Shown here one piece after another: positions 16,323 to 24,060 of a stretch of DNA of 64,000 bases (the stretch's first letter is position 1; each line of letters begins with the position of its first letter). Origin of the DNA: Lacrimispora sinapis (GTDB taxonomy: Bacteria > Bacillota > Clostridia > Lachnospirales > Lachnospiraceae); NCBI RefSeq assembly GCF_043633585.1, contig NZ_CP141832.1:2232001-2296000 (forward strand), read 5' to 3'. Both the position numbers and the translations under genes were made by a program. The notes below the pieces were generated by a model, which saw nothing but the letters and a program-made list of their open reading frames with translations, searched no databases and was not told the origin of the DNA.

Positions 16323-16913
16323 CTAAAAAACCGGATTTAATGTCACGTTGACTTTTTCGTTCCCCTTTTGACAGACGGAAAGAACAACTCCATCCTCTAA
16401 CAGTTTTTGAAAAAAGGACACTCCCGGAACAGAACAGCCCGGATTTCCTATATCCGAAAGTGTAAAGGTAATGTCCGACATGGGCATGACAATCCCCGTC
16501 CCAACTGCTTTTCCATAGCTTTCCTTTAAGGTCCAAATACGGAAAAAGTATTCCCCACGCTCTTTTTCAGACAGTTCTCTCATGCCGTCTTTCTCTGACT
16601 CTGACATCACTTTTCTTAGTACGTTATCCTTATAGTCACGAATCCGTTCCACATCAACGCCTAATTCCCTGTGTGAAAAACCACAGACAGCCATCCCATC
16701 GGTATGGCTGATATTATAGTGAATATGTGGAAAATCCTTGAGATATGGCTTTCCATAGGTTCCTGTTCCGAACCGTATCTGCTCTGCCGGAGCCTCAATC
16801 CCATACTGCTCCTTTAATCCAAGAAAGAGAAGCTTTTTTCCTAGCTCATGCTCCCATTGATACTTTTTCATCCCCTCAGGCACCTCAGCTCTTGCCAGAT
16901 AAATTTCTATCAT
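16323..16913 (-). CDS. 4'-phosphopantetheinyl transferase, Sfp type
   Basis: Attaches the phosphopantetheine arm of CoA to carrier-protein serines. Family motifs in order: GKPYL, HYNISHTDGMAVCG, GVDVERI and FFRIWTLKESYGKAVGTG, which supply the Mg-binding Asp/Glu and the CoA contacts. About 196 residues from the ATG at 16913; the open frame continues to 16952, overlapping the preceding gene, but the inner start fits the family better. No polyketide or nonribosomal synthetase is present in this window, so the carrier-protein client is unknown. Confidence 0.9.
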   Translation of the reverse strand: MIEIYLARAEVPEGMKKYQWEHELGKKLLFLGLKEQYGIEAPAEQIRFGTGTYGKPYLKDFPHIHYNISHTDGMAVCGFSHRELGVDVERIRDYKDNVLRKVMSESEKDGMRELSEKERGEYFFRIWTLKESYGKAVGTGIVMPMSDITFTLSDIGNPGCSVPGVSFFQKLLEDGVVLSVCQKGNEKVNVTLNPVF

Positions 16914-16930
16914 TCCGTATTCATCCTCTT

Positions 16931-17578
16931 TTATATTCCGATCCTGCCCCATTCCTGGTTTTCCACCGGATTTCCATGACCAAAATAAATTTTTCTCGCG
17001 CCCAGTGCGCTGATTTTCTGTGCACTTTCTATCATCCTATCCCTGTCCCAATAGATCATGGACAGTCCTGGATAAAATAAATTCATCAGTGCATCTCCTG
17101 CAATAACCGCCGTTTCCTCCACATCAAGGCCAATGGAACCTCTGGTATGCCCAGGGAGCTCCAGCACACGGGCATTGATTCCGTACGCTTTTAAAGAGTC
17201 ACCCTCGCGTACATATATTTCCGGAGTGAAAACAGGGATCTTGTCTTTATCAACGCTTTTGGCAGAGACCTCCGCGACCAGCATTCCCAAAAATCCCTGA
17301 TAGGAAACAGGTTCTGGAAAATCGGCCTTCAAAAGGGAAAGGTCTGCCTGATGCATGGCCACCGGAACGTCCAGCTTATGGGCCAGATATGCCGTATTCT
17401 GTACATGGTCAAAATGTCCGTGAGTCAAAAGGATCAGTTCCACCTTTGTCCTCCTGCACACATTCAGTATCTTTTCTTCAAACCCTTTCCTTCCTGTATC
17501 CACAAGAATGGCTCTTCCACGTTCTTCGATCAGATAGCTGTTCACACTTCCGCATCTGATTTGTTCTATCACTGCCAT
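16931..17578 (-). CDS. MBL-fold metal-dependent hydrolase
   Basis: A glyoxalase II-like metallo-beta-lactamase fold of 215 residues. It contains the metal signature LLTHGHFDHVQN (HxHxDH), a second His in LELPGHTRGSIG, Asp in VIAGDAL, and a C-terminal His in YFGHGNPVE. Such enzymes hydrolyse thioesters or other esters in the cytoplasm; the substrate is not evident. AGGAG lies upstream of the ATG. It precedes the phosphopantetheinyl transferase gene by about 17 bases and is probably co-transcribed with it. Confidence 0.87.
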   Translation of the reverse strand: MAVIEQIRCGSVNSYLIEERGRAILVDTGRKGFEEKILNVCRRTKVELILLTHGHFDHVQNTAYLAHKLDVPVAMHQADLSLLKADFPEPVSYQGFLGMLVAEVSAKSVDKDKIPVFTPEIYVREGDSLKAYGINARVLELPGHTRGSIGLDVEETAVIAGDALMNLFYPGLSMIYWDRDRMIESAQKISALGARKIYFGHGNPVENQEWGRIGI

Positions 17579-17676
17579 CTTTTTTCTCTCCTCAACCTCT
17601 GATCCAAATCATATTGCCTATTCCGGCATTATACCATTGTTCATTGTATTGACGGAGATCCCTGTATATTCCTTTT

Positions 17677-18738
17677 TCAGATCCATCTTTTCCTGTAAAT
17701 ACAGTCTATGACCCCATTTTCCGTTTGTACGGAAATAAGCTTCAGCAAAGACTCATTTTCGCTTTCCGGAAAGAGACGAATCCCTTTTCCAAGAAGAACC
17801 GGCATCACTGTGAGATGGTATTCGTCAATCAGATTTTTTTCCATCAGCTGTCCGACCAGGCAGGACCCTCCGCAGATCCAGATCCCTTTTCCTTCCTCTT
17901 TTTTCAAACGGTCAAGAAGAACCTCAAGGGGCTCCCGGGTAAAACAGATCCCAGGCTTGTCCTCCATGTCCCTATGGGTCAGCACATAGGTTTTCTTGTC
18001 TGCATATACCCATTCTCCCGGAGAAAGCACTGTTACCACCTGTTCATAGGTGTTGTATCCCATCAAAACGGTGTCCACCTGGCTTGCAAACGTTCCATAC
18101 CCGTAATCACCGGTATATCCGCTGTCATGGCCGCCAAGCCAGCCTACACCGCCATTCACATCGGCAATATATCCATCCAGGCTGATGCCAATATATAATA
18201 TAACCTTTCTTTCCAGCACAAATTCCAGCTGACAATCAAAGGGTTCTCTTGCAACATGCTCCTTGTCATATTCCATTGCTTCCACACAGCCCATGGCTCT
18301 GTAAAATGCCTGGGTCTCCACCGAAGAATGAGAGGAGATATAGAGCTTTTGCGCGCCCTTCAGCCTTGCCCATTCGGAAGCCATCTGAAACAGGCGGCGT
18401 CCGGTCCTCTTTCCCCGCAGATCATAGGATACGTGAAGACTGGAAAGATCCAGATAATTCCGTTGTTTCCCAAGAGGGACTCCTTCCACAGACGCAAACC
18501 CCTTCAATACTCCGTGAAGAAATGCTCCGAAAACAACGCCCCCGGTATGAATGGTAATTTTCAGACATCGGATCAACACCTCATAATCCTCATCCTGCCA
18601 CTGCTCCGTAAAAGGATTCTTAACTGCCGCCCAGGTCCCATCCACCTTTCTGAGACACTCTTTCACTTCCTGGTAGCGGTTAAACTCTGAAAACAGTTCT
18701 TTATTTAATTCACTTTCTTTAATTTCTCTATATTCCAT
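17677..18738 (-). CDS. GNAT acetyltransferase fused to a RibD-type dihydrofolate reductase-like domain
   Basis: A two-domain protein of 353 residues. Residues 1-175 are a GNAT fold: LSSLHVSYDLRGKRTGRRLF is the acetyl-CoA binding segment, and ETQAFYRAMGCVEAMEY is the usual final helix and strand. Residues 178-353 are a DHFR/RibD C-terminal-like domain (VILYIGISLDGYIADVNGGV, DTVLMGYNTYEQV, GIWICGGSCLVGQLM, DEYHLTVMPVLLGKG). YwjB/YyaP-type DHFR-like proteins are NADPH reductases of unknown substrate. Both domains look intact. The start at 18738 has GGAGAAGG upstream; the frame could reach 18813 without one. The purpose of the fusion is unknown. Confidence 0.82.
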   Translation of the reverse strand: MEYREIKESELNKELFSEFNRYQEVKECLRKVDGTWAAVKNPFTEQWQDEDYEVLIRCLKITIHTGGVVFGAFLHGVLKGFASVEGVPLGKQRNYLDLSSLHVSYDLRGKRTGRRLFQMASEWARLKGAQKLYISSHSSVETQAFYRAMGCVEAMEYDKEHVAREPFDCQLEFVLERKVILYIGISLDGYIADVNGGVGWLGGHDSGYTGDYGYGTFASQVDTVLMGYNTYEQVVTVLSPGEWVYADKKTYVLTHRDMEDKPGICFTREPLEVLLDRLKKEEGKGIWICGGSCLVGQLMEKNLIDEYHLTVMPVLLGKGIRLFPESENESLLKLISVQTENGVIDCIYRKRWI

Positions 18739-18852
18739 GATCCTTCTCCTTATGAACCTGTTTCCACAAGCATACCATTTTTCTGCGTTTTCATCAATTC
18801 CTTTTCTTTGCACCAGGAAAGAGCCTGAGAGGTCTGCTTTTGCCCAATAAAA

Positions 18853-18889
18853 GAAGCCTGTCAGATCGTTCAGGAATCTGACAGGCTTC
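18853..18889 (-). terminator. intrinsic terminator of eno
   Basis: On the minus strand GAAGCCTGTCAGAT pairs perfectly with ATCTGACAGGCTTC (14 bp) around a 9-base loop, followed by TTTTATT. It sits 10 bases past the eno stop. Confidence 0.85.
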
Positions 18890-18899
18890 TTTCAGGCAA

Positions 18900-20201
18900 T
18901 TAAGAACGGCGGATACGGAATGCATCCAATCCCGGATATACTGCACCTTCTCCAAGTTCTTCTTCAATGCGGAGAAGCTGGTTGTATTTTGCCACACGTT
19001 CGCTTCTGCTTGGTGCCCCTGTTTTGATCTGACACGTATTGAGGGCAACGGCAAGATCTGCAATGGTGGTATCCTCCGTCTCACCGGAACGGTGGGAAGC
19101 AATGGCAGTGTAACCTGCACTGTGAGCCATCTTAATGGCTTCCAGAGTTTCAGATACGGAACCAATCTGATTGAGTTTAATCAGAATGGAGTTGCCGCAG
19201 CCTTCCTCAATTCCCTTTTTCAGACGCTCTGTATTGGTTACAAAAAGATCATCGCCTACCAGCTGGATACGGCTGCCAAGTTCCTTGGTAAGCAGCTTCC
19301 ATCCTTCCCAGTCTTCCTCATCAAGGGCATCCTCAATGGAGTAAATCGGATACTTGTCGCAAAGGTCTTTCCAGTGTCCGATCAATTCCTCAGATGTAAA
19401 GTGCTTTCCGGCCTTAGGAAGAATGTATTCTCCTTTTTTCTCACCCTTCCACTCACTGGAAGCCGCATCCATCGCCAGAACGAAATCACGGCCTGGTTCA
19501 TAGCCTGCTTTTCTGACAGCTTCAAGAATCAGTTCAATGGCAGCATCATCGCTCTCTAAGTCAGGAGCAAAACCTCCTTCATCACCAACAGAGGTAGCAA
19601 GTCCTTTGGATTTTAAAATGGAAGCCAGGCAATGGAATACTTCGGTACACCAGCGAAGTCCTTCCTTAAAATCTGCTGCGCCCACCGGCATGATCATGAA
19701 CTCCTGCACATCAACCGTATTGGCCGCATGAGCACCGCCGTTTAAAATATTCATCATCGGAACAGGAAGACGGTTGCCCGTAATACCGCCCAAGAAACGG
19801 TATAAGGGAATTCCCATACTCATGGCTGCTGCTCTTGCACAGGCAATGGATACTGCTAAAATGGCATTGGCACCCAGTCTTGATTTGTCCTTTGTTCCAT
19901 CTTCATTGATCATTTTGCGGTCAATGGCATATATGTCGGAAGCATCCATTCCCACAAGTGCAAAATGAATGACTGTATTGATGTTATGGACAGCTGTTAA
20001 AACACCTTTTCCTCCAAAGCGGGATTTATCCCCGTCACGAAGCTCCAGCGCTTCAAATTCTCCGGTAGAAGCACCGCTCGGTGCAGCTCCTCTGCCAATG
20101 GTCCCGTCTGCTAAATGTACCTCTGCCTCTACGGTAGGATTTCCTCTGGAATCAATTATTTCTCTTCCTATTACTTTTTCAATCTCCAGATAATTCATCA
20201 T
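18900..20201 (-). CDS. eno: enolase
   Basis: Converts 2-phosphoglycerate to phosphoenolpyruvate. Signatures: REIIDSRGNPTVEAEV, GAAPSGASTGEFEALELRD, the metal ligands in VLAMDAASSE, SIEDALDEEDW and LVGDDLFVTN, the catalytic Lys in ILIKLNQIGS, and ASHRSGETED. 433 residues, full length. AAGGAG precedes the ATG. It lies only 12 bases downstream of the AhpF-like gene with no terminator between, so it appears to be the third gene of the peroxide operon; a private promoter inside the upstream gene cannot be excluded by eye. Confidence 0.97.
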   Translation of the reverse strand: MMNYLEIEKVIGREIIDSRGNPTVEAEVHLADGTIGRGAAPSGASTGEFEALELRDGDKSRFGGKGVLTAVHNINTVIHFALVGMDASDIYAIDRKMINEDGTKDKSRLGANAILAVSIACARAAAMSMGIPLYRFLGGITGNRLPVPMMNILNGGAHAANTVDVQEFMIMPVGAADFKEGLRWCTEVFHCLASILKSKGLATSVGDEGGFAPDLESDDAAIELILEAVRKAGYEPGRDFVLAMDAASSEWKGEKKGEYILPKAGKHFTSEELIGHWKDLCDKYPIYSIEDALDEEDWEGWKLLTKELGSRIQLVGDDLFVTNTERLKKGIEEGCGNSILIKLNQIGSVSETLEAIKMAHSAGYTAIASHRSGETEDTTIADLAVALNTCQIKTGAPSRSERVAKYNQLLRIEEELGEGAVYPGLDAFRIRRS

Positions 20202-20213
20202 GTTTTCTCCTTT

Positions 20214-21854
20214 TCATTCAATGGTTTCCAGTATGTTCAGAAGTTCCTCTACGGATTTCTTCCCAAACTCAACTTTTTCCTGATTTATAATCATACAAGG
20301 GACACTCATGATCTGATACCGTTCTTTTAATTCCGGATATAACGCCAGATCATAAGTCCACGCCTTTACCATTTCATTCTCTGCCGCAATGCGTCCGGCA
20401 GACATAACCGTAGTGGGGCACATGGTACAGGACAAAGAGACTGCCACCTTAATATCAATAGGCTTTTTAATGTTCCTTATCCGTGCTTCTTCCTCTTTCG
20501 TAACCGTCTGCCCCGGACCTGCTGCATTGTACAGCCCTATCACAAAGGAATTAAACTCATGGCCTCCCGGAATTCCATAAAACCGGATTCCGGATTCTGT
20601 CCCGTCTTCTCTCAGCACACAAAGCGCTGGAATGGTTTCACTGGAAACGGTTTGGTCGGATTCCCGGCTGACCACACATTCCACACGGTCAGAGATACCA
20701 GAAAGTTCCTTTAAAAATCCTTCCATCTGAGACGCCAGGGGGCTTTTATCCAAAAGACCCTTCACGGTTATTTTACTGTTGAATTTACCAAATACTTCTT
20801 TTAACTGTTCTTTCATCTCCGGTGTAATAAACGCTTCGCTCTCTCCGCTTTCCTCCACAGAAACTTCTGCCCCGGTTGCTTTCTTTGGAACGTCTTCTCT
20901 CTGGGCGATTCCATGCTTCTCCCACATCTTCGCAACATACTTTTCCAAAGAGGTCGCCGCAACCGCACCGTCGGAAACAGCGGTCACCACCTGCCGGAGG
21001 TTCTTCACACATACATCTCCGGCAGCGTATACACCGGGAACATCTGTCATCTGATCCTGATCCGTAATTAAGTACCCGTAGTCATTTAAGGACACCTTTT
21101 TCCGGACCCAGTCGGTATCCGGTACATAGCCGGCAAACACAAAGATTCCAAAGGTTTTGCCTGGTTCTGCTTTATACTGCCACTCTTCTCCGGTCCTGTT
21201 ATCCCGGAATGTGGCACTCCGAAGAACAGAATCTCCCGCCGCCTCTATGATTTCCGTATGAAAATGAATTTCAATCTTCTCATGCTCCCTGGCTTTGTCC
21301 GCCACGGAAGCGGCACAGGTGAAATCATCCTCCCGGACTATGATGGTTACTTTTTTGGCATATTTTGTTAAAAAGACTGCCTCTTCCGCAGCCGCATAAC
21401 CGCCTCCTATGACAAATACCTCCATACCGGTAAAAAACTCTCCGTCACAGGTGGCACAGTAAGCCACTCCCCGTCCCTTATATTCCTGTTCTCCTTTGAA
21501 TCCAAGAGACCTGGGATTGGCTCCGAGAGCCAGAACAATTCCAAAGGTCTTTAAATCTCCCTTATCGGTTTTTACCACACGGATGTCTTCAGACAGATCC
21601 ATGTCAAGGGCACGGGCCATCTTAAACTCCGCACCAAAGTTTTCTGCCTGTTTCCGCATCTTTTCAGTAAGAGCAGAGCCATCAATGGTTTCAATCCCGG
21701 GATAATTAACGACTTCAGAAGTAATAGTGATCTGGCCGCCCAGCTTTTCCTTTTCCAGCACCAGGACCTTAAACTTGGCTCTGGCAGCGTAAATGGCGGC
21801 GGACAGGCCCGCAGGGCCTGCACCGACAACAATTACATCATACAATTCATCCAT
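20214..21854 (-). CDS. thioredoxin reductase-like flavoprotein with C-terminal AhpF-type thioredoxin folds (permuted AhpF)
   Basis: Residues 1-310 are a thioredoxin reductase: FAD motif VGAGPAGLSAA (10-20), redox CATC (133-136), NADPH motif VIGGGYAAAEEA, and TDVPGVYAAGDV. After a Glu/Ala-rich linker, residues about 345-546 form two thioredoxin folds like the N-terminal domain of AhpF, the second with CTMC (476-479) and cis-Pro 519. AhpF itself has the opposite order, with the thioredoxin folds first. Its position directly after ahpC (12-base gap) indicates the same job: passing electrons from NAD(P)H to the peroxiredoxin. The cofactor preference is not clear. Confidence 0.85.
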   Translation of the reverse strand: MDELYDVIVVGAGPAGLSAAIYAARAKFKVLVLEKEKLGGQITITSEVVNYPGIETIDGSALTEKMRKQAENFGAEFKMARALDMDLSEDIRVVKTDKGDLKTFGIVLALGANPRSLGFKGEQEYKGRGVAYCATCDGEFFTGMEVFVIGGGYAAAEEAVFLTKYAKKVTIIVREDDFTCAASVADKAREHEKIEIHFHTEIIEAAGDSVLRSATFRDNRTGEEWQYKAEPGKTFGIFVFAGYVPDTDWVRKKVSLNDYGYLITDQDQMTDVPGVYAAGDVCVKNLRQVVTAVSDGAVAATSLEKYVAKMWEKHGIAQREDVPKKATGAEVSVEESGESEAFITPEMKEQLKEVFGKFNSKITVKGLLDKSPLASQMEGFLKELSGISDRVECVVSRESDQTVSSETIPALCVLREDGTESGIRFYGIPGGHEFNSFVIGLYNAAGPGQTVTKEEEARIRNIKKPIDIKVAVSLSCTMCPTTVMSAGRIAAENEMVKAWTYDLALYPELKERYQIMSVPCMIINQEKVEFGKKSVEELLNILETIE

Positions 21855-21866
21855 ATACTCCCACCT

Positions 21867-22430
21867 TTACAGAAGTCCCACTAAATCAAGGCTGGGCTTT
21901 AAGGTCTTTTCGCCTGGTTTCCACTTTGCCGGGCAAACCTCATCTCCATGTTCGGAAACGAACTGGGAAGCCTGCACCCGGCGGAACAGTTCTTCTGCAT
22001 TCCTTCCTACGTTGCCTGCAATGACTTCATAGGCTACGATCTTTCCTTCGGGATTCAAAATGAAGGTTCCTCGTTCCGCCATGCCGGAAGATTCAATCAG
22101 TACATCGAAATCTCTTGCCAAAGCTCCGGTCGGATCAGCCAACATCGGGTATTTAATCTTTTTTATGGTTTTAGAAGCATCATGCCATGCCTTGTGTACA
22201 AAATGGGTGTCACAGGATACGCTGTAAATCTCACAGTCTATCTTTTTAAATTCTTCATACTTATCTGCCAGGTCTTCCAATTCAGTAGGGCAAACAAAGG
22301 AAAAATCAGCCGGGTAGAAAAAAAACACTGACCATTTCCCCAGGACATCCTCTTTTGTTACCTCTTTAAATTCTCCATTAATAAAACTCTGAACCTTAAA
22401 ATCGCTGATTTCTTTTCCAATATATGACAT
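21867..22430 (-). CDS. ahpC: alkyl hydroperoxide reductase peroxiredoxin subunit
   Basis: A typical 2-Cys peroxiredoxin of 187 residues that reduces hydrogen peroxide and organic hydroperoxides. The peroxidatic Cys 47 is in ADFSFVCPTE and the resolving Cys 166 in EVCPAKW. The conserved Arg and the SCDTHFVHKAWHD segment are also present. First gene of ahpC, AhpF-like gene, eno. GAAAGGAG precedes the ATG. A promoter about 90-115 bases upstream with a PerR/Fur-like box points to peroxide or iron control. Confidence 0.96.
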   Translation of the reverse strand: MSYIGKEISDFKVQSFINGEFKEVTKEDVLGKWSVFFFYPADFSFVCPTELEDLADKYEEFKKIDCEIYSVSCDTHFVHKAWHDASKTIKKIKYPMLADPTGALARDFDVLIESSGMAERGTFILNPEGKIVAYEVIAGNVGRNAEELFRRVQASQFVSEHGDEVCPAKWKPGEKTLKPSLDLVGLL

Positions 22431-22520
22431 ACCATCTATCTCCTTTCATAAAAGCTATACTAAATTAATATGGCTTATTTCTAAGTTTTTATGAGTTAGT
22501 CTCTACTAATTCATGTATTT

Positions 22521-22574
22521 ATATTAGCACACTTAATCCGAAATTACAATAATGATATTGATAATAATTATTAT
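22521..22574 (-). promoter_or_regulatory. ahpC promoter with PerR/Fur-like operator
   Basis: On the minus strand TTGTAA (22544-22549) and TAATAT (22521-22526) are 17 bases apart. Just upstream of the -35, the plus strand at 22559-22573 reads TGATAATAATTATTA, matching 12 of 14 fixed positions of the PerR box TTATAATNATTATAA. The overlapping 22554-22572 matches 16 of 19 positions of the Fur box. It contains a perfect 14-bp palindrome at 22561-22574. The transcript would have a leader of about 85 bases. Confidence 0.75.
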
Positions 22575-22580
22575 TTTATC

Positions 22581-22634
22581 AAAAAACACCGCAGAAGCAC
22601 AAAGGAACTGTTTTCCCTTGAATCTTCTCCGGCG
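22581..22634 (-). terminator. probable terminator after the trpS-linked small gene
   Basis: On the minus strand CGCCGGAGAAG pairs with CTTCTGCGGTG (two weak positions), followed by TTTTTTG. An alternative inner pairing AAGGAAC/GTTCCTT also exists. Confidence 0.6.
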
Positions 22635-22649
22635 TTCCTTTTTCCGGTA

Positions 22650-22892
22650 TTAAAGAATCCAGAAATTCCTTCTGTCTTCTCCGTATTCCAGTTGAAAGCG
22701 AAACCTTGAAAAATATTCGTCCAAAATCTTATAAAGGTCTTTGTACTCCTCATCTCCATTATTACTGTCTAATGATTCAATGGAACAGGATTGTTTTGAG
22801 CAGGCGTCCCTTAAATGAATCCGAAAGGCCAGCCCTTTCTCTTTTATCATCTGATTGCATTCCAGAATTTCTGCGATGGATACGATCTTCAT
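22650..22892 (-). CDS. small uncharacterised protein with an RDAC motif
   Basis: An 80-residue soluble protein with FRIHLRDACSKQSCSIES near the middle, then an acidic linker (DSNNGDEEYKD) and an aromatic, charged C-terminus (FSRFRFQLEYGEDRRNF). I believe similar short proteins named for the RDAC motif occur in Lachnospiraceae, but I cannot verify this here. The two Cys separated by four residues could bind metal or form a disulfide. It starts 8 bases after the trpS stop, so it is likely co-transcribed with trpS. No function is assigned. Confidence 0.6.
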   Translation of the reverse strand: MKIVSIAEILECNQMIKEKGLAFRIHLRDACSKQSCSIESLDSNNGDEEYKDLYKILDEYFSRFRFQLEYGEDRRNFWIL

Positions 22893-22900
22893 AGATACCT

Positions 22901-23992
22901 CTATTCCTGACTCTGATACTTCTTAGACTGTTCTTCAATCAGTTCCATGTCCTCAAAGTAATTGATCTTCATCGCTTCTTTCACGTCCCGTAATGTATTC
23001 GCAGCCGCTGCCGCTGCCTTTTCTGATCCTTCTTTGAGAATCTGGAATACAAATGGAATATTCGCCTCATATTCCTTTCTTCTCTGACGGATGGGTTCTA
23101 ATTGAGCCTGAAGAACGCTGTTTAAGAACCGCTTCACTTTAACATCGCCTAAACCGCCCCGTCTGTAGTGGGCTTTCAGCTCATCCAGGTTGTTATAATC
23201 CGGAAGATACTTGACAAAGTCCTCATCCTTACAGAATGCGTCAAGATAAGTAAATACCGTATTGCCTTCCACTTCTCCCGGGTCAGAAACCTGGATATGG
23301 TTGGGGTCCGTGTACATGCTCATGATCTTCTTTTTTACCTCTTCCTCAGAATCGGATAAATAGATGCAGTTGCCTAAGGATTTGCTCATCTTTGCTTTTC
23401 CGTCCGTACCAGGAAGTCTTAAACATGCTTTATTGTCAGGAAGCAGAATCTCCGGTTCCACCAAGGTCTCTCCGTAAACAGAATTGAATTTGCGGACAAT
23501 CTCCCTTGTCTGCTCCAGCATAGGCTCCTGATCCTCGCCTACCGGCACAGTGGTTGCTTTAAAAGCCGTAATGTCAGCAGCCTGGCTGATGGGATAAGTG
23601 AAAAATCCCACCGGAATGCTGGTCTCAAAATTTCTCATGGCGATCTCAGACTTTACCGTAGGATTCCTTTGAAGCCTCGAGACAGTGACCAAATTCATAT
23701 AGTAGAAGGAAAGTTCCGTCAATTCCGCGATCTGGGACTGGATGAACAAGGTACACTTCTTCGGGTCCAGGCCACAGGCAAGATAGTCCAGCGCAACCTC
23801 AATGATATTCTGACGGACTTTTTCAGGGTTGTCCGCATTGTCCGTCAATGCCTGGGCATCCGCAATCATAATATAAATCTCGTCAAATTCGCCGGAATTC
23901 TGCAGTTCTACCCTTCGTTTGAGTGAACCAACGTAGTGGCCGATGTGCAGCTTTCCGGTGGGCCGGTCTCCCGTTAAAATAATCTTTCCCAT
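22901..23992 (-). CDS. trpS: tryptophan-tRNA ligase
   Basis: A class I aminoacyl-tRNA synthetase charging tRNA-Trp. Rossmann-fold signatures: TGDRPTGKLHIGHYVGSL (HIGH) at the N-terminus and KAKMSKSLGN (KMSKS), with GEDQEPMLEQTREI between them. 363 residues. The start was set at 23992, where GGAGG lies 7 bases upstream; the frame extends to 24037. No T-box leader is present: only 68 bases separate it from the metH stop, and they lack the T-box signature, so it seems to depend on upstream transcription. Confidence 0.95.
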   Translation of the reverse strand: MGKIILTGDRPTGKLHIGHYVGSLKRRVELQNSGEFDEIYIMIADAQALTDNADNPEKVRQNIIEVALDYLACGLDPKKCTLFIQSQIAELTELSFYYMNLVTVSRLQRNPTVKSEIAMRNFETSIPVGFFTYPISQAADITAFKATTVPVGEDQEPMLEQTREIVRKFNSVYGETLVEPEILLPDNKACLRLPGTDGKAKMSKSLGNCIYLSDSEEEVKKKIMSMYTDPNHIQVSDPGEVEGNTVFTYLDAFCKDEDFVKYLPDYNNLDELKAHYRRGGLGDVKVKRFLNSVLQAQLEPIRQRRKEYEANIPFVFQILKEGSEKAAAAAANTLRDVKEAMKINYFEDMELIEEQSKKYQSQE

Positions 23993-24060
23993 GTTTGTAC
24001 CTCCAGATGTATTATCAAGTTTAATTGTACCATTCATTCTGTATTTGTCAATGAGGCACC

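Noticed and set aside
23993..24060. T-box leader for trpS
   Set aside because: Only 68 bases are available between metH and trpS, and the AGGGTGG-type T-box sequence is absent.
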